From NCBI GenBank assembly GCA_963170055.1, contig CAUJGJ010000016.1:537501-601500 (forward strand): DNA of 64,000 nt, read 5' to 3'. Positions within the stretch are counted from its first letter, which is position 1. Each line of letters opens with the position of its first letter. Below the pieces are notes generated by a model. It searched no databases and was not told the DNA's origin. It was given only the letters and a program-made list of their open reading frames with translations. Positions 1 to 8,215 of the stretch are shown in pieces. Source of the stretch: Halisarca cf. caerulea (lineage: Eukaryota > Porifera > Demospongiae > Chondrillida > Halisarcidae). The position numbers and the translations under genes were made by a program.

Positions 1-1445
1 ATCTGGAGTTTGGCCATCTGGAGTTTGGCCATCCAGAGTCCGGCCATCCAGAGTCCGGCCATCCAGAGTCTGGCCATCCAGAGTCTGGCCATCCAGAGTC
101 TGGCCATCTGGAGTTTGGCCATCCAGAGTCTGGCCATCTGGAGTCCGGCCATCCAGAGTCCAGCCATCCAGAGTCTGGCCATCTGGAGTTCGGCCATCTG
201 GAGTTCGGCCATCTAGAGTCTGGCCATCTGGAGTCTGGCCATCTGGAGTCTGGCCATCTGGAGTCCGGCCATCATGAGTCCAGCCATCCAGAGTCTGGCC
301 ATCTGGAGTTCGGCCATCTGGAGTTCGGCCATCTAGAGTCTGGCCATCTGGAGTCTGGCCATCTAGAGTCTGGCCATCTGGAGTCTGGCCATCTGGAGTC
401 CGGCCATCCAGAGTCCAGCCATCCAGAGTCCAGCCATCTAGAGTCTGGCCATCTGGAGTCTGGCCATTTGGAGTTCGGCCATCTGGAGTTCAGCCATCCA
501 GAGTCCGGACATCCAGAGTCCGGACATCCAGAGTCCAGCCATCCAGAGTCTGGCCATCTGGAGTTCGGCCATCTGGAGTTCGGCCATCTGGAGTTCGGCC
601 ATCCAGAGTCCGGCCATCCAGAGTCTGGCCATCCAGAGTCTGGCCATCTGGAGTTTGGCCATCCAGAGTCTGGCCATCTGGAGTCTGGTCATCTGGAGTC
701 CGGCCATCCAGAGTCCAGCCATCCAGAGTCTGGCCATCTGGAGTTCGGCCATCCAGAGTCCAGCCATCTAGAGTCTGGCCATCCAGAGTCTGGCCATCCA
801 GAGTCCAGCCATCCTGAGTCCGGCCATCCAGAGTCTGGCCATCTAGAGTCTGGCCATCCAGAGTCTGGCCATCTGGAGTTCGGCCATCTGGAGTTCAGCC
901 ATCCAGAGTCCAGCCATCCAGAGTCTGGCCATCCAGAGTCCAGCCATCTAGAGTCTGGCCATCTAGAGTCTGGCCATCCAGAGTCCAGCCATCCAGAGTC
1001 TGGCCATCCGGAGTCTGGCCATCCGGAGTCTGGCCATCTGGATCCAGCCATCCAGAGTCTGGCCATCTGGAGTCTGGCCATCCAGAGTCTGGCCATCCAG
1101 AGTCTGGCCATCTGGAGTCTGGCCATCCAGAGTCTGGCCATCTGGAGTCTGGCCATCCAGAGTCCAGCCATCCAGAGTCTGGCCATCTAGAGTCTGGCCA
1201 TCCAGAGTCCAGCCATCCAGAGTCCAGCCATCCAGAGTCCAGCCATCTGGAGTCCGGCCATCCAGAGTCCGGCCATCCAGAGTCCGGCCATCTGGAGTCC
1301 AGCCATCCAGAGTCCGGCCATCCGGAGTCCATGCGCCATCCAGAGTCCGGCCATCCAGAGTCCGGCCATCCAGAGTCCAGCCATCTAGAGTCCGGCCATC
1401 CAGAGTCCAGCCATCCGGAGTCCATGCGCCATCCGGAGTTTGGCC
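1..1445. repeat. 15-bp minisatellite (about 96 copies)
   Basis: The stretch is a near-perfect tandem array of a 15-bp unit of the form ATCYRGAGTYYGGCC, in register from base 1 and therefore running off the left edge. The register slips by one base near 1045, and two units carry a 3-bp insertion (ATGCGCC variant, near 1331 and 1425). The commonest variant contains CCAGAGTCTGG, an 11-bp palindrome around a central G, and successive units join at TGGCCA, so single strands could fold. Because 15 is a multiple of three, long frames stay open on both strands with pentapeptide repeats (GHPES/GHLEF on the plus strand, MAGLW or DSGWP types on the minus strand). I see no start context, splice site or conserved domain, so I do not call it coding. 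It probably lies in an EARS2 intron, because the terminal EARS2 exons follow on the same strand. Confidence 0.95.
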
Positions 1446-1950
1446 ATTGAGACTTAGCTTGTGTGCTTCCCTATTAAGAGTCAGGATATAGTTAATGTCT
1501 CCAATACCTACTTACAACGGATATGGCTTTTTTGAGGGTGTTGCTAAATTGAGTAACATTTCATGTGAGAGGAAATTCCTCAAAACGTTTCGCATACTTC
1601 CTTCTTACTTGTGCACCAATGACCACATCTCATAACAGATTGAATTAATTCCACTCACAAATGTCTCTATCATTAAGTTTTTATTTTTTGCTCATCTATA
1701 CCTCACTATAATACAACCTTGAACTCTTTTTGATGAATCTTTGTACACCTCCCTTTGTTTCTTTTTGCCTTTTGTCCCTTTTTCTTTTCTGGGTGCCACT
1801 TACAGTAGCCTCTGGCTAAAGGTTCCCCAGGTTAAATAAGAATACCCCATACCCCATACCCTATACCCTATACCCTATACACATGAATTTATGCATAAAG
1901 CTTTATGGTGTCTAGATTAAACCAAGTAATTGTCAGTATTTTGTTGGTAG
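1446..1950. other. AT-rich non-coding stretch, probable EARS2 intron
   Basis: This 505-bp stretch has stops in all frames and no recognisable exon. It is T-rich between 1680 and 1800. At 1844-1880 it holds five copies of a 7-bp repeat (ACCCCAT twice, then ACCCTAT three times). This is not the canonical metazoan telomere repeat and is too short to be telomeric. The 3' end supplies possible splice acceptors at 1935-1936 and 1949-1950 for the following exon, the second preceded by a T-rich tract. The simplest reading is the 3' part of an intron. Confidence 0.6.
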
Positions 1951-2729
1951 ATGGAATCCGTGAGATGCTTAAAAGTTTCACTGAAGTTGACAGTTGGACA
2001 GAATCCAAAATAGTTCAAGCTATTGACCAGTTACCCTGTGACTGTAAGATGGACAGAAGAAAAGTTCTTAAAATCTTGCGAAGCATTTTAACTGGGACTG
2101 AGGTTTGTGACATGACGTGCTGCTTTGTGTTCCATGTGCCCTGCTGATAACCCTGTGAGTTGTCACATGCATGCACACTACATATGACTACTTGGTTAGT
2201 AAGTACCTGGTTTAGTACATACTTCTGCAAAGTAAATACTCCTCATTCTGTCCCTGTGTACGTATATACATCATGTACATAAACCAACCCTGATAGTACC
2301 TAAGTACCTCTGATAGTAAGTACTGATTCCATATCCCCTTTGATGTAGGTACTAAGCAACTTTCACTCTAGTACTAGTGATAACTCAATTTTATTTTTAT
2401 AAAACCACACAGCATTGCACTCAGTTTATTGGGTACAAAATGAACATAACTGTAAAACATTGGTGGTCATTTATTGGATGGAGGTTCCTTACAAAAACAA
2501 TGAGGGTGGGACAGGAGGACTCTATCCCCCCTTGTTTTCCAATAACGCTTAACATCCCCTCTCTAATCGATTTGAAAATGAGGCCAGCACTCACTCAATA
2601 TGCTACAAGTAGACTGGCATTAATTCTATGTCTTGTCTTACATTTCAGGTTGGACCTGCCCTAAAGGACATCATTCTAGCACTTGGCAGAGATACTGTCT
2701 GTGAAAGAATTAAGTACCATTTGCCTTAG
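1951..2729 (+). CDS. EARS2: Mitochondrial glutamyl-tRNA synthetase, last two exons (partial)
   Basis: Two exons encode the C-terminal end of the anticodon-binding domain of a bacterial-type glutamyl-tRNA synthetase, which in animals is the nuclear-encoded mitochondrial enzyme that charges tRNA with glutamate. Exon one is 1951-2102 and ends in LTGTE at a GTTTGT donor. The intron is 2103-2648. Exon two is 2649-2729, from a TTTCAG acceptor to the TAG stop. Joined in phase 0, the product reads LTGTEVGPALKDI, then LALGRDTVCERI, which matches the conserved GltX ending (LTG-x-x-VGP-x-L, then LALLGKERVLERL-like). The first exon could instead begin at 1937, after TGTCAG. The catalytic Rossmann domain with its HIGH and KMSKS motifs is absent and must lie beyond the left edge. 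I see no clear AATAAA on this strand in the 200 bp after the stop. Confidence 0.85.
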
Positions 2730-3159
2730 CCCCTGTCATTTGTCTTCACTGCGTAGTACACATTCAATGTACGCAAGTCCCACCTCATGTGAATGTGTAA
2801 TGAATTTTAGTTAACGTCATGTGAGCTGCAGTTATAGTGTTAATGGTTACCGATCGTAAGTGAAGGTTGATCACCTCAGCTCTCAGAACACACACTCAAT
2901 CATATTATTACATGGAAATAACATGAACACAAACTTTATTAGTCAATACTTGTTTCACTGCACCTCGTTTTGCAGGTTTCTTTGACTTTGTATAATTGTT
3001 CAATTGTAGATCTTGCTCTACTCACACACACACGCGCACGCACACACACACACACGCGCGCGCGCGCACACACAAAAAAACACACAGAGGCACATAAAGC
3101 CGGAAGGCTTCCCATGACTTGGCTGTGGCAAAATACCTAAGAAAGGTTTAAGCTTAATA
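2730..3159. other. Intergenic stretch after EARS2
   Basis: I find no gene here. The segment contains a single 20-base match (2881-2900) to the first unit of the 22/23-bp minisatellite that starts at 4981, and the alternating purine-pyrimidine tract annotated separately. An AATAAA on the minus strand near 2935 could be a poly(A) signal, but no minus-strand gene was found for it. Confidence 0.6.
3023..3074. repeat. (CA)n/(CG)n alternating tract
   Basis: Fifty-two bases alternate pyrimidine and purine without interruption, in blocks of CA, CG, CA, CG and CA. The central block at 3055-3067 is almost pure CG. Such tracts are known to favour left-handed Z-DNA under supercoiling. It lies between the EARS2 stop and the aldo/keto reductase pseudogene. 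Confidence 0.95.
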
Positions 3160-3820
3160 AGCTCTTTGGTAGAAAACACATACTGATCTCACCGCGCCCC
3201 TTGGTATGGCCAGGGAGAGTCAGAAAGGTTTTTGTGCAAAGCACTGAAAGGTGTTCCTAGAGATGCGTACTGCATGGCAATGAAAGTATAGGAAGATGAA
3301 AGATGTTTGATTTTCGGCCGGAACATCAAAAAGTGTCAGTTCCTAAAAGTTTGGGTGTGGACTACATTGACCAAGTCCACGATGTAGAGTTTGCTCCTGA
3401 TATTCTGTTGTCTCCTAACACAGATTATGTGTTTGATGTGGTTCTTCCAGTGATGGAGGAGCTTAAGAATGCGAGATTATGTAGATTCATCGGTAGTACT
3501 GGTTATTTTATTGCTGTTTTGAAGGAGATTGTGGAAAAATCTAAAGTCAAAGTTGATAGTGTGTTGTCGTAGTCGTTTAACAATGAATGATTCATCGCTG
3601 GCGGAATGCTTCAATGTCTTTCAATCTCAAGGTGTACCAATTATCAATGCTTCACCAGTTGCTATGGGGCTACTCTGCAGGTCCCAATCTCAAGCCTTGG
3701 CATTCGGCACCAGATGACATCAAGTAAGTTTGCTTTGAAGCAGTGAAATATTGCCAAGAGCAAGGTGTACTGTTATGTTGGATTTTCACTATTCATAACT
3801 TCAGATATATAATTACCATC
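3160..3820 (+). pseudogene. L-galactose-dehydrogenase-like aldo/keto reductase pseudogene
   Basis: Pieces in all three plus frames line up in order with one aldo/keto reductase of the L-galactose dehydrogenase type (NADPH-dependent TIM barrel). TAP, then PWYGQGESE and CKALKGVPRDAYCMAMKV, run to a TAG stop at 3289-3291. MFDFRPEH, LGVDYIDQVHDVEF and CRFIGSTGY follow at 3303-3569, ending at a frameshift stop (3570-3572). LTMNDSSLAECF, then GVPIINASPVAMGLL, follow in another frame to about 3676. AGPNLKPWHSAPDDIK comes next, then a TAA (3724-3726) where a Lys is expected, then VCFEAVKYCQEQGV and a faint DFSL/SDI tail near 3790-3815. At least four frame changes and two nonsense codons break it. No introns interrupt over 200 residues of homology, which suggests a processed (retro-copied) pseudogene. 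The active-site Tyr region is visible; the N-terminal barrel strands are missing or unrecognisable. Confidence 0.85.
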
Positions 3821-3915
3821 ATTACACACTAATCAAATACACAATGTACTATAAGTCAGAGATTACAACATTGAAGCTTGAAGCTGTTATATAAGGAAGA
3901 GCTGTTGTTTTCACT
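3821..3915. other. Short AT-rich spacer
   Basis: This spacer lies between the tail-to-tail pseudogenes. It contains no frame of note and no clear poly(A) signal for either side. Confidence 0.5.
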
Positions 3916-4179
3916 TTATAAAGGGTGTCTGAACTTGGCTCCAGCAAACACAGCTTTATCTCCGAGCTCCTCCTCTATCCTGAGGAGTTGGTTGTAAGCA
4001 ACACATTCAGACCTACAAGGTGCTCCCTGTCTTGATCTGCCCTGTGGCAAGTCCTACAAGATCTGCAATAAATGTGTCCTCAGTTTCTCCACTACGATGG
4101 CTGACCATGACACCCCACCACTAGACTGGGCTAGCTTGCAGGACTCAATGGCTTCACTCACAGATCCTATTTGGTTCAC
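3916..4179 (-). pseudogene. Enolase terminal exon(s), frameshifted fragment
   Basis: On the minus strand this encodes the enolase C-terminus, the glycolytic 2-phosphoglycerate dehydratase. From 4179 downward it reads [20 protein letters not shown], then (after a frame change) [30 protein letters not shown], then (after a second frame change) [29 protein letters not shown] and FRHPL, with stop TAA at 3916-3918. Conserved landmarks are the HRSGETED loop (the catalytic His region) and the terminal [11 protein letters not shown] helix. Three lesions are visible: one missing T in the Gly-Trp-Gly stretch near 4115, one missing codon (DLVGL where the family has DLVVGL), and one extra G near 4020. 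A splice-acceptor AG sits immediately before the first Val codon (4180-4181), so an exon boundary may be preserved. No upstream enolase exon is found to the right. It could be a pseudogene, or a real exon carrying homopolymer sequencing errors, but the missing codon favours decay. Confidence 0.85.
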
Positions 4180-4182
4180 CTA

Positions 4183-4694
4183 CGGTACTCTACAGTACAG
4201 ACTACGGTACAGACTCTACAGTACGGACTCTACGGTACAGACTCTACAGTACGGACTCTACGGTACAGACTCTGCGGTACGGACTCTACGGTACAGACTC
4301 TACAGTACGGACTCTACAGTACAGACTCTACAGTACAGACTCTACAGTACAGACTCTACAGTACGGACTCTACAGTAAGGACTCTACAGTACAGACTCTA
4401 CGGTACAGACTCTACGGTACAGACTCTACAGTACAGACTCTACAGTACGGACTCTACAGTACAGACTCTACAGTACGGACTCTACGGTACAGACTCTACA
4501 GTACGGACTCTACAGTACAGACTCTACGGTACAGACTCTACAGTACGGACTCTACAGTACGGACTCTACAGTACGGACTCTACAGCACGGACTCTACAGT
4601 ACAGACTCTACAGTACAGACTCTACAGTACAGACTCTACAGTACGGACTCTACGGTACAGACTCTGCGGTACGGACTCTATGGTACAGACTCAG
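4183..4694. repeat. 14-bp minisatellite (about 36 copies)
   Basis: The tandem unit is GACTCTACRGTACR (14 bp), with A/G alternation at two positions and only sporadic other changes. The array begins four bases beyond the enolase exon edge, so it occupies the position of the preceding enolase intron on the minus strand. Since 14 is not a multiple of three, the frame repeats every 42 bp, giving a YSTDSTVQTLQ-type reading that is not a gene. Confidence 0.95.
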
Positions 4695-4980
4695 ACTAGT
4701 TTCAAACTGCCATTGCAAATGTAAATGTGGTGTTCCCTTGCATGTATGAGGCCACAGTGTTGGTACCACATGTTACAGTAAGTAAAGGCTATTATAGTAC
4801 AATGTGTCCTTGACACCACTATTTTTGTACACCATGTGCCCATGATCATAGCTTTTAGAAACCACCTTATATTCTTTATCTAGTATCTTTAGCCAGGAAT
4901 CATTCATTTCTTCATTGAATTCATCCATTAAGTCTGTGTGTGCCTTAGCTGGTGGTGTAGCCATAGAAAGACATAGAAAG
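4695..4980 (-). other. Unassigned stretch with minus-strand open frame and dispersed repeat
   Basis: A 63-codon frame on the minus strand (4964 down to 4773) begins MATPPAKAHTDLMDEFNEEM and is hydrophilic at first. I do not recognise it. The part at 4880-4966 recurs at 8590-8672 at high identity, but there it carries a frameshift and a small deletion. This suggests a dispersed repeat or duplicated exon rather than a stand-alone gene. No promoter or splice evidence was found. Confidence 0.3.
4880..4966 (-). repeat. Dispersed repeat, copy 1
   Basis: About 85 bp, most conserved over GGATTCATCCATTAAGTC-like and GTGTGCCTTAGCTGGTGGTG segments (plus strand), pairs with copy 2 at 8590-8672. In this copy the minus strand reads TPPAKAHTDLMDE without interruption. 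Confidence 0.7.
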
Positions 4981-5605
4981 TCTCAGAACACATCACTCAA
5001 TGTAGAAAGAATACACCACTCAATGTAGAGAGAACACATGCACACTCAATGTAGAGAGAACACACACTCAATGCGGAGAGAACACACACTCAATGCGGAG
5101 AGAACACACACTCAATGTGGAGAGAACACACCACTCAATGTGGAAAGAACACACCACTCAATGGGGAGAGAACACACCACTCAATGGGGAGAGAACACAC
5201 CACTCAATGTAGAGAGAACACACACTCAATGTACAGAGAACACATCACTCAATGTGGATCCTCGAGAGAACACACCACTCAATGTGGAGACAACACACCA
5301 CTCAATGTAGAGAACACACACTCAATCTACAAAGAACACACCACTCAATGTGGAGAGAACGCATCACTCAATGTGGAGAGAAGAACGCATCACTCAATGT
5401 GGAGAGAATACATCACTCAATGTAGAGAGAGAACAACCACTCAATGTAGAGAGAACACACATTCAATGTGGAGAGAACACATAATTCAGTGTGGAGAGAA
5501 CACACACTCCATGTGAAGAGAACACACACTCAATGTAGAGAGAACACACCACTCAATGTACAGAGAACACACCACTCAATGAACAGAGAACACACACTCA
5601 ATGTG
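4981..5605. repeat. 22/23-bp minisatellite (about 28 copies)
   Basis: The unit is of the form AATGTRGAGAGAACACACAC followed by TC, 22 bp, with a common 23-bp version that has CC before ACTC. Several units are shortened or lengthened by 1-7 bp (for example the GATCCTC insertion near 5257). Divergence is moderate throughout. The first unit resembles a single-copy site at 2881-2900. Confidence 0.95.
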
Positions 5606-6020
5606 GTTAGGCACACTAGTCTAAAGCTGCATATATGCCCAGCAGTAAACTACTGCATTGTCTCACATCTGCTGATCCAAAGTCACTTGATCCAATGTGC
5701 CCCGTGTGTTATACAGGCAAGAAAAAGTAAAAGTTTGTGAAAAGTCAAACAGTAGAGATCCCTGCCTATCAGTCTCAAGAGCTAACTTGAAAAATTCAAG
5801 GTAATCCAATCATACTCTTGTCAACTATCGTTCTTCTAGGCTGTGGAGAACACAAAACAAATTATATTGCTCTAATACTAGAGGCATCACATTGCCCAAT
5901 TTATGCCATAGGTCTGTAACTTTCGTTAGTGAGCTAACCCACCAACGGGGCACAGACATGTCTTCCTGTACGCTAAGGGGTGGCCCCTCCATTTCACCAA
6001 TTAATTAGATTGGCACACAA
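5606..6020. other. Unique intergenic stretch
   Basis: No gene is recognised in this 415-bp stretch. A small perfect hairpin, CTTGAA-AAA-TTCAAG, is present near 5785. The segment runs into the promoter block at 6021. Confidence 0.5.
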
Positions 6021-6118
6021 AGCGCGCCAAAACAAGACAATAGCCAATCAGAATGCTCAACACAAAACGGAAGTAGAACTTTAGTATAAAAGCTGCTGTC
6101 CTCGCCATTTTCCTTTGT
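6021..6118 (+). promoter_or_regulatory. Promoter block: E2F-like site, CCAAT box, TATA box
   Basis: In order are AGCGCGCCAAAA at 6021-6032 (reverse complement TTTTGGCGCGCT, an E2F-type site), AGCCAATCAG at 6042-6051 (CCAAT box) and TATAAAAG at 6085-6092. The order and spacing suit a plus-strand RNA polymerase II promoter, with initiation expected about 25-30 bp past the TATA box, near 6115. A GCCATTTT element (YY1-like) lies at 6104-6111. This combination is familiar from growth- and S-phase-regulated genes. That is inference from motifs; the gene it drives is not identified. Confidence 0.55.
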
Positions 6119-6332
6119 GAGTAGTTGTCGTGTTGGTTGCAGGCTCCAATAGCGCTGAATTCAGAAAAGGGGTAACTCCGAACCCGGGTGACCAAACCGA
6201 CCAGGCTACTACCTTGCGCCCATGCTGGCGGGATCTAGGAAGCCCGTAGTAGTCTCCCTTAAGGGGTCCTGGAGTAAGTCTTTGGTGCGGGGCGTTAAGA
6301 GTCAGCCGCATGGCGCTACTCACCAACCTTTT
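6119..6332 (+). other. Probable transcribed leader, no recognised product
   Basis: GC-rich sequence lies downstream of the TATA promoter. A 98-codon frame starts MLAGSRKPVVVSL at 6222 and runs to 6518, and a 140-codon frame runs antisense across it, but neither resembles a known protein. The plus frame extends into module A1, where splice-like signals occur. It could be a non-coding first exon. Confidence 0.3.
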
Positions 6333-6602
6333 GTCGGTGTACGGTCGGAGCTTGCAGATTGGGTACGGTCCCTGCTCCTTAAAGACGCGGGAGTTGTGAG
6401 TTTGAGTTCGCCCTTGCAGTGTTGCTTGCCACATAGTCCTTTGGAGGCAGGTCCGCTTCATTGGAAGTGGGAAGGGCCTGTAAGTTACCGTTCTCTTCTC
6501 CATCTCTTTGCTGTCTAGTACCCAGCGGTGTGATGTAAGGCCCGTGAGACTTGCAGATCATCGCCCGGTTACACGTATCGTATGTGTGCCGGTGTCAGTC
6601 GA
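6333..6602 (+). repeat. Module A1 of a local tandem repeat
   Basis: About 270 bp, starting GTCGGTGTACGGTCGGAGCT. It is near-identical to module A2 (7958-8215), same orientation. It shares its head (TGTACGGTCGGAGCTTG) and its tail (GTACCCAGCGGTG, then ATCATCGC, then TGTGTGCC) with the shorter B modules. It carries a 39-bp GTAAGT...CTAG segment (6480-6518) with a pyrimidine-rich interior that looks like a minimal intron. Confidence 0.8.
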
Positions 6603-6738
6603 TGTACGGTCGGAGCTTGTGATCGGGTGCGTCCTTGCTCCTAGCAGACATTTGGGGGCGGTGTCTGAAAGTACCCAGCGGTGACGTGTCATCGCACGGC
6701 TACACTTTGTGTGCCACAGTCGTTGTACGGGTCGGTGT
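6603..6738 (+). repeat. Module B1 of a local tandem repeat
   Basis: About 136 bp, a shorter relative of module A that lacks the splice-like segment. Compared with B2 (7823-7957) I count only about three differences. Its last nine bases, GGTCGGTGT (6730-6738), are the left target-site duplication of the inserted transposon. Confidence 0.8.
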
Positions 6739-6823
6739 TAGTCTGGCGTTGCCGACCCAATCTCGCTCGGCCATTTTCGGGGACTGACGTCACCGGGCGA
6801 GCGAGAAAGGGTCTGGCGCAAAG
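6739..6823 (+). repeat. Left terminal inverted repeat, 85 bp
   Basis: This is a perfect inverted match to 7738-7822. It contains TGACGTCA, the palindromic CREB/ATF site, at 6785-6792, and GGCCATTTTC nearby. Confidence 0.93.
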
Positions 6824-7737
6824 CATGGCTCGTAAGGCTGCAGGTCCTCAAAAATCGTGGACCCTTGCTAATAATTAATTGATGACCGAATAAGGCCAGA
6901 GCACTATTACCACGTCATGAACAACCAATCAGACAGCCATACTCTCGCCCGATCGCGAGCGGCCATACTCTCGCTGTCGCCTTCACACTGCTGTGAACAG
7001 TTCAGAATCTGATCGACTACTTGATATCGACGTTCTTTGAACATTTCCGCCCGTCTTATCTACTACCAGACCATCGTACGGAGGTACTGTGCTAATCGTT
7101 CATCATTGGGCCGGGGACAAGCTTCTCAGTATACCGTGAACAATTCAAAGCAATCGGCCTAGCGGTAGGACGGTGGTCTTCCTGTATCCTGAGTGTAGGC
7201 AGCAATGCAAATACGTCCTTACCTTCCAGAATTCTCTCACTCCGTGTAAAGCGTGGTGCAGTCAGTAGGTGTTCTGAACTTCGAATATCGAAATGCTACG
7301 GATTTCGTAGGTTTGGAGGAAGCTGTGCGACTTACAGTGATAGGGCATCCGAGTCAAACGGTTATCACATCCTACCATTCATAATCATGGTTACCAGACA
7401 GTAGTTTTAGTATCTATGGTATTTTTCAGGTTTAAACAGTTAACTTTGATGAGAAAAGTAGTACGCCATTATTCTACCTGCCGCACTGGTTCCTCCAACC
7501 CTGTTACCGACATTGCTGCAGGCGTAGCCGTTGGTTTCAGTAGACATGCAACCAAAGCCTCAGCCCAGTATGCAGCTGCAGTGTTGCAGTTTAGCAATAC
7601 ACAATGCCATTTTCAGCGAACCGAGAACCTCCAAGCTCGCTCCAAGCACACAATCCTAATTTGTGGTTTCACACCTTGCGATTAGATGAAAACTGCTTAC
7701 TCATCAATCAGTGCCTGCTGCATCCAAAATACCTATA

Positions 7738-7822
7738 CTTTGCGCCAGACCCTTTCTCGCTCGCCCGGTGACGTCAGTCCCCGAAAATGGCCGAGCGAGA
7801 TTGGGTCGGCAACGCCAGACTA
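7738..7822 (-). repeat. Right terminal inverted repeat, 85 bp
   Basis: This is a perfect reverse complement of 6739-6823, ending CCAGACTA immediately before the 9-bp target duplication at 7823-7831. Confidence 0.93.
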
Positions 7823-7957
7823 GGTCGGTGTACGGTCGGAGCTTGTGATTGGGTGCGTCCTTGCTCCTAGCAGACATTTGGGAGGGTGTCTGAAAGTACC
7901 CAGCGGTGACGTGTCATCGCACGGCTACACTTTGTGTGCCACAGTCGTTGTACGGGT
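7823..7957 (+). repeat. Module B2 of a local tandem repeat
   Basis: This is the second short module, about 135 bp, nearly identical to B1. It runs directly into A2 through ACGGGTCGGTGTACGGTCGG, which preserves the pre-insertion form of the transposon target site. Confidence 0.8.
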
Positions 7958-8215
7958 CGGTGTACGGTCGGAGCTTGTGATTGGGTACGTCCTTGCTCCT
8001 TAAAGACACAGGAGTTGTGAGTTTCAGTTCGCCCTTGCAGTGTTGCTTGCCACATAGTCCTTTGGAGGCAGGTCCGCTTCATCGGAAGTGGGAAGGGCCT
8101 GTAAGTTACCGTTCTCTTCTCCACCTCTTTGCTGTCTAGTACCCAGCGGTGTGATGTAAGGCCCGTGAGACTTGCAGATCATCGCCCGGTCACGCGTATC
8201 GTATGTGTGCCGGTG
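7958..8215 (+). repeat. Module A2 of a local tandem repeat
   Basis: This is the second long module, near-identical to A1, including the 39-bp GTAAGT...CTAG splice-like segment (8101-8139). Short partial copies of the module head (GTACGGT and TCAGTCG motifs) continue to about 8260. Confidence 0.8.

Larger units (their letters stand above)
6739..7822. mobile_element. Non-autonomous DNA transposon (Mutator-like candidate), 1084 bp
   Basis: The element begins TAGTCTGGCGTTGCCGACCC and ends with the exact reverse complement. Arms 6739-6823 and 7738-7822 match over all 85 bases. It is flanked by 9-bp direct repeats GGTCGGTGT (6730-6738 and 7823-7831). Removing the element and one repeat restores a B-module end continuous with TACGGTCGGAGC, exactly as seen at the uninterrupted B2/A2 junction near 7950. 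Long inverted repeats plus a 9-bp duplication fit Mutator-like elements; a TA duplication and 83-bp arms (Tc1/mariner-like) is the alternative but explains the flanks less well. The interior has no transposase; an 89-codon frame at 7416-7685 is unrecognised. The identical arms suggest recent insertion. Confidence 0.9.

Noticed and set aside
468..1190. 240-codon GHPES/GHLEF repeat protein
   Set aside because: Comparable open frames exist on the opposite strand and in other phases of the same 15-bp array; there is no independent coding evidence.
1844..1880. Interstitial telomere repeat
   Set aside because: The 7-bp unit ACCCYAT differs from CCCTAA and there are only five copies.
3724..3729. 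GTAAGT as a splice donor ending the aldo/keto reductase exon
   Set aside because: Homology continues straight through (IK, stop, VCFEAVKYCQEQGV), so the motif comes from a Lys codon turned into TAA followed by GTT.
5038..5740. Overlapping plus-strand frames with ENTHSM or REHTTQC repeats
   Set aside because: They follow the 22/23-bp minisatellite in changing frames and have no other support.
6081..6503. 140-codon minus-strand frame antisense to the promoter leader
   Set aside because: It runs against the promoter direction, part of it recurs in module A2 simply through duplication, and it has no recognisable motif.
6741..7820. Tc1/mariner element with TA target duplication
   Set aside because: It is possible from the ends alone, but a 9-bp duplication GGTCGGTGT plus the intact B2/A2 junction explains the flanks exactly, so TA is better read as the element's own ends.
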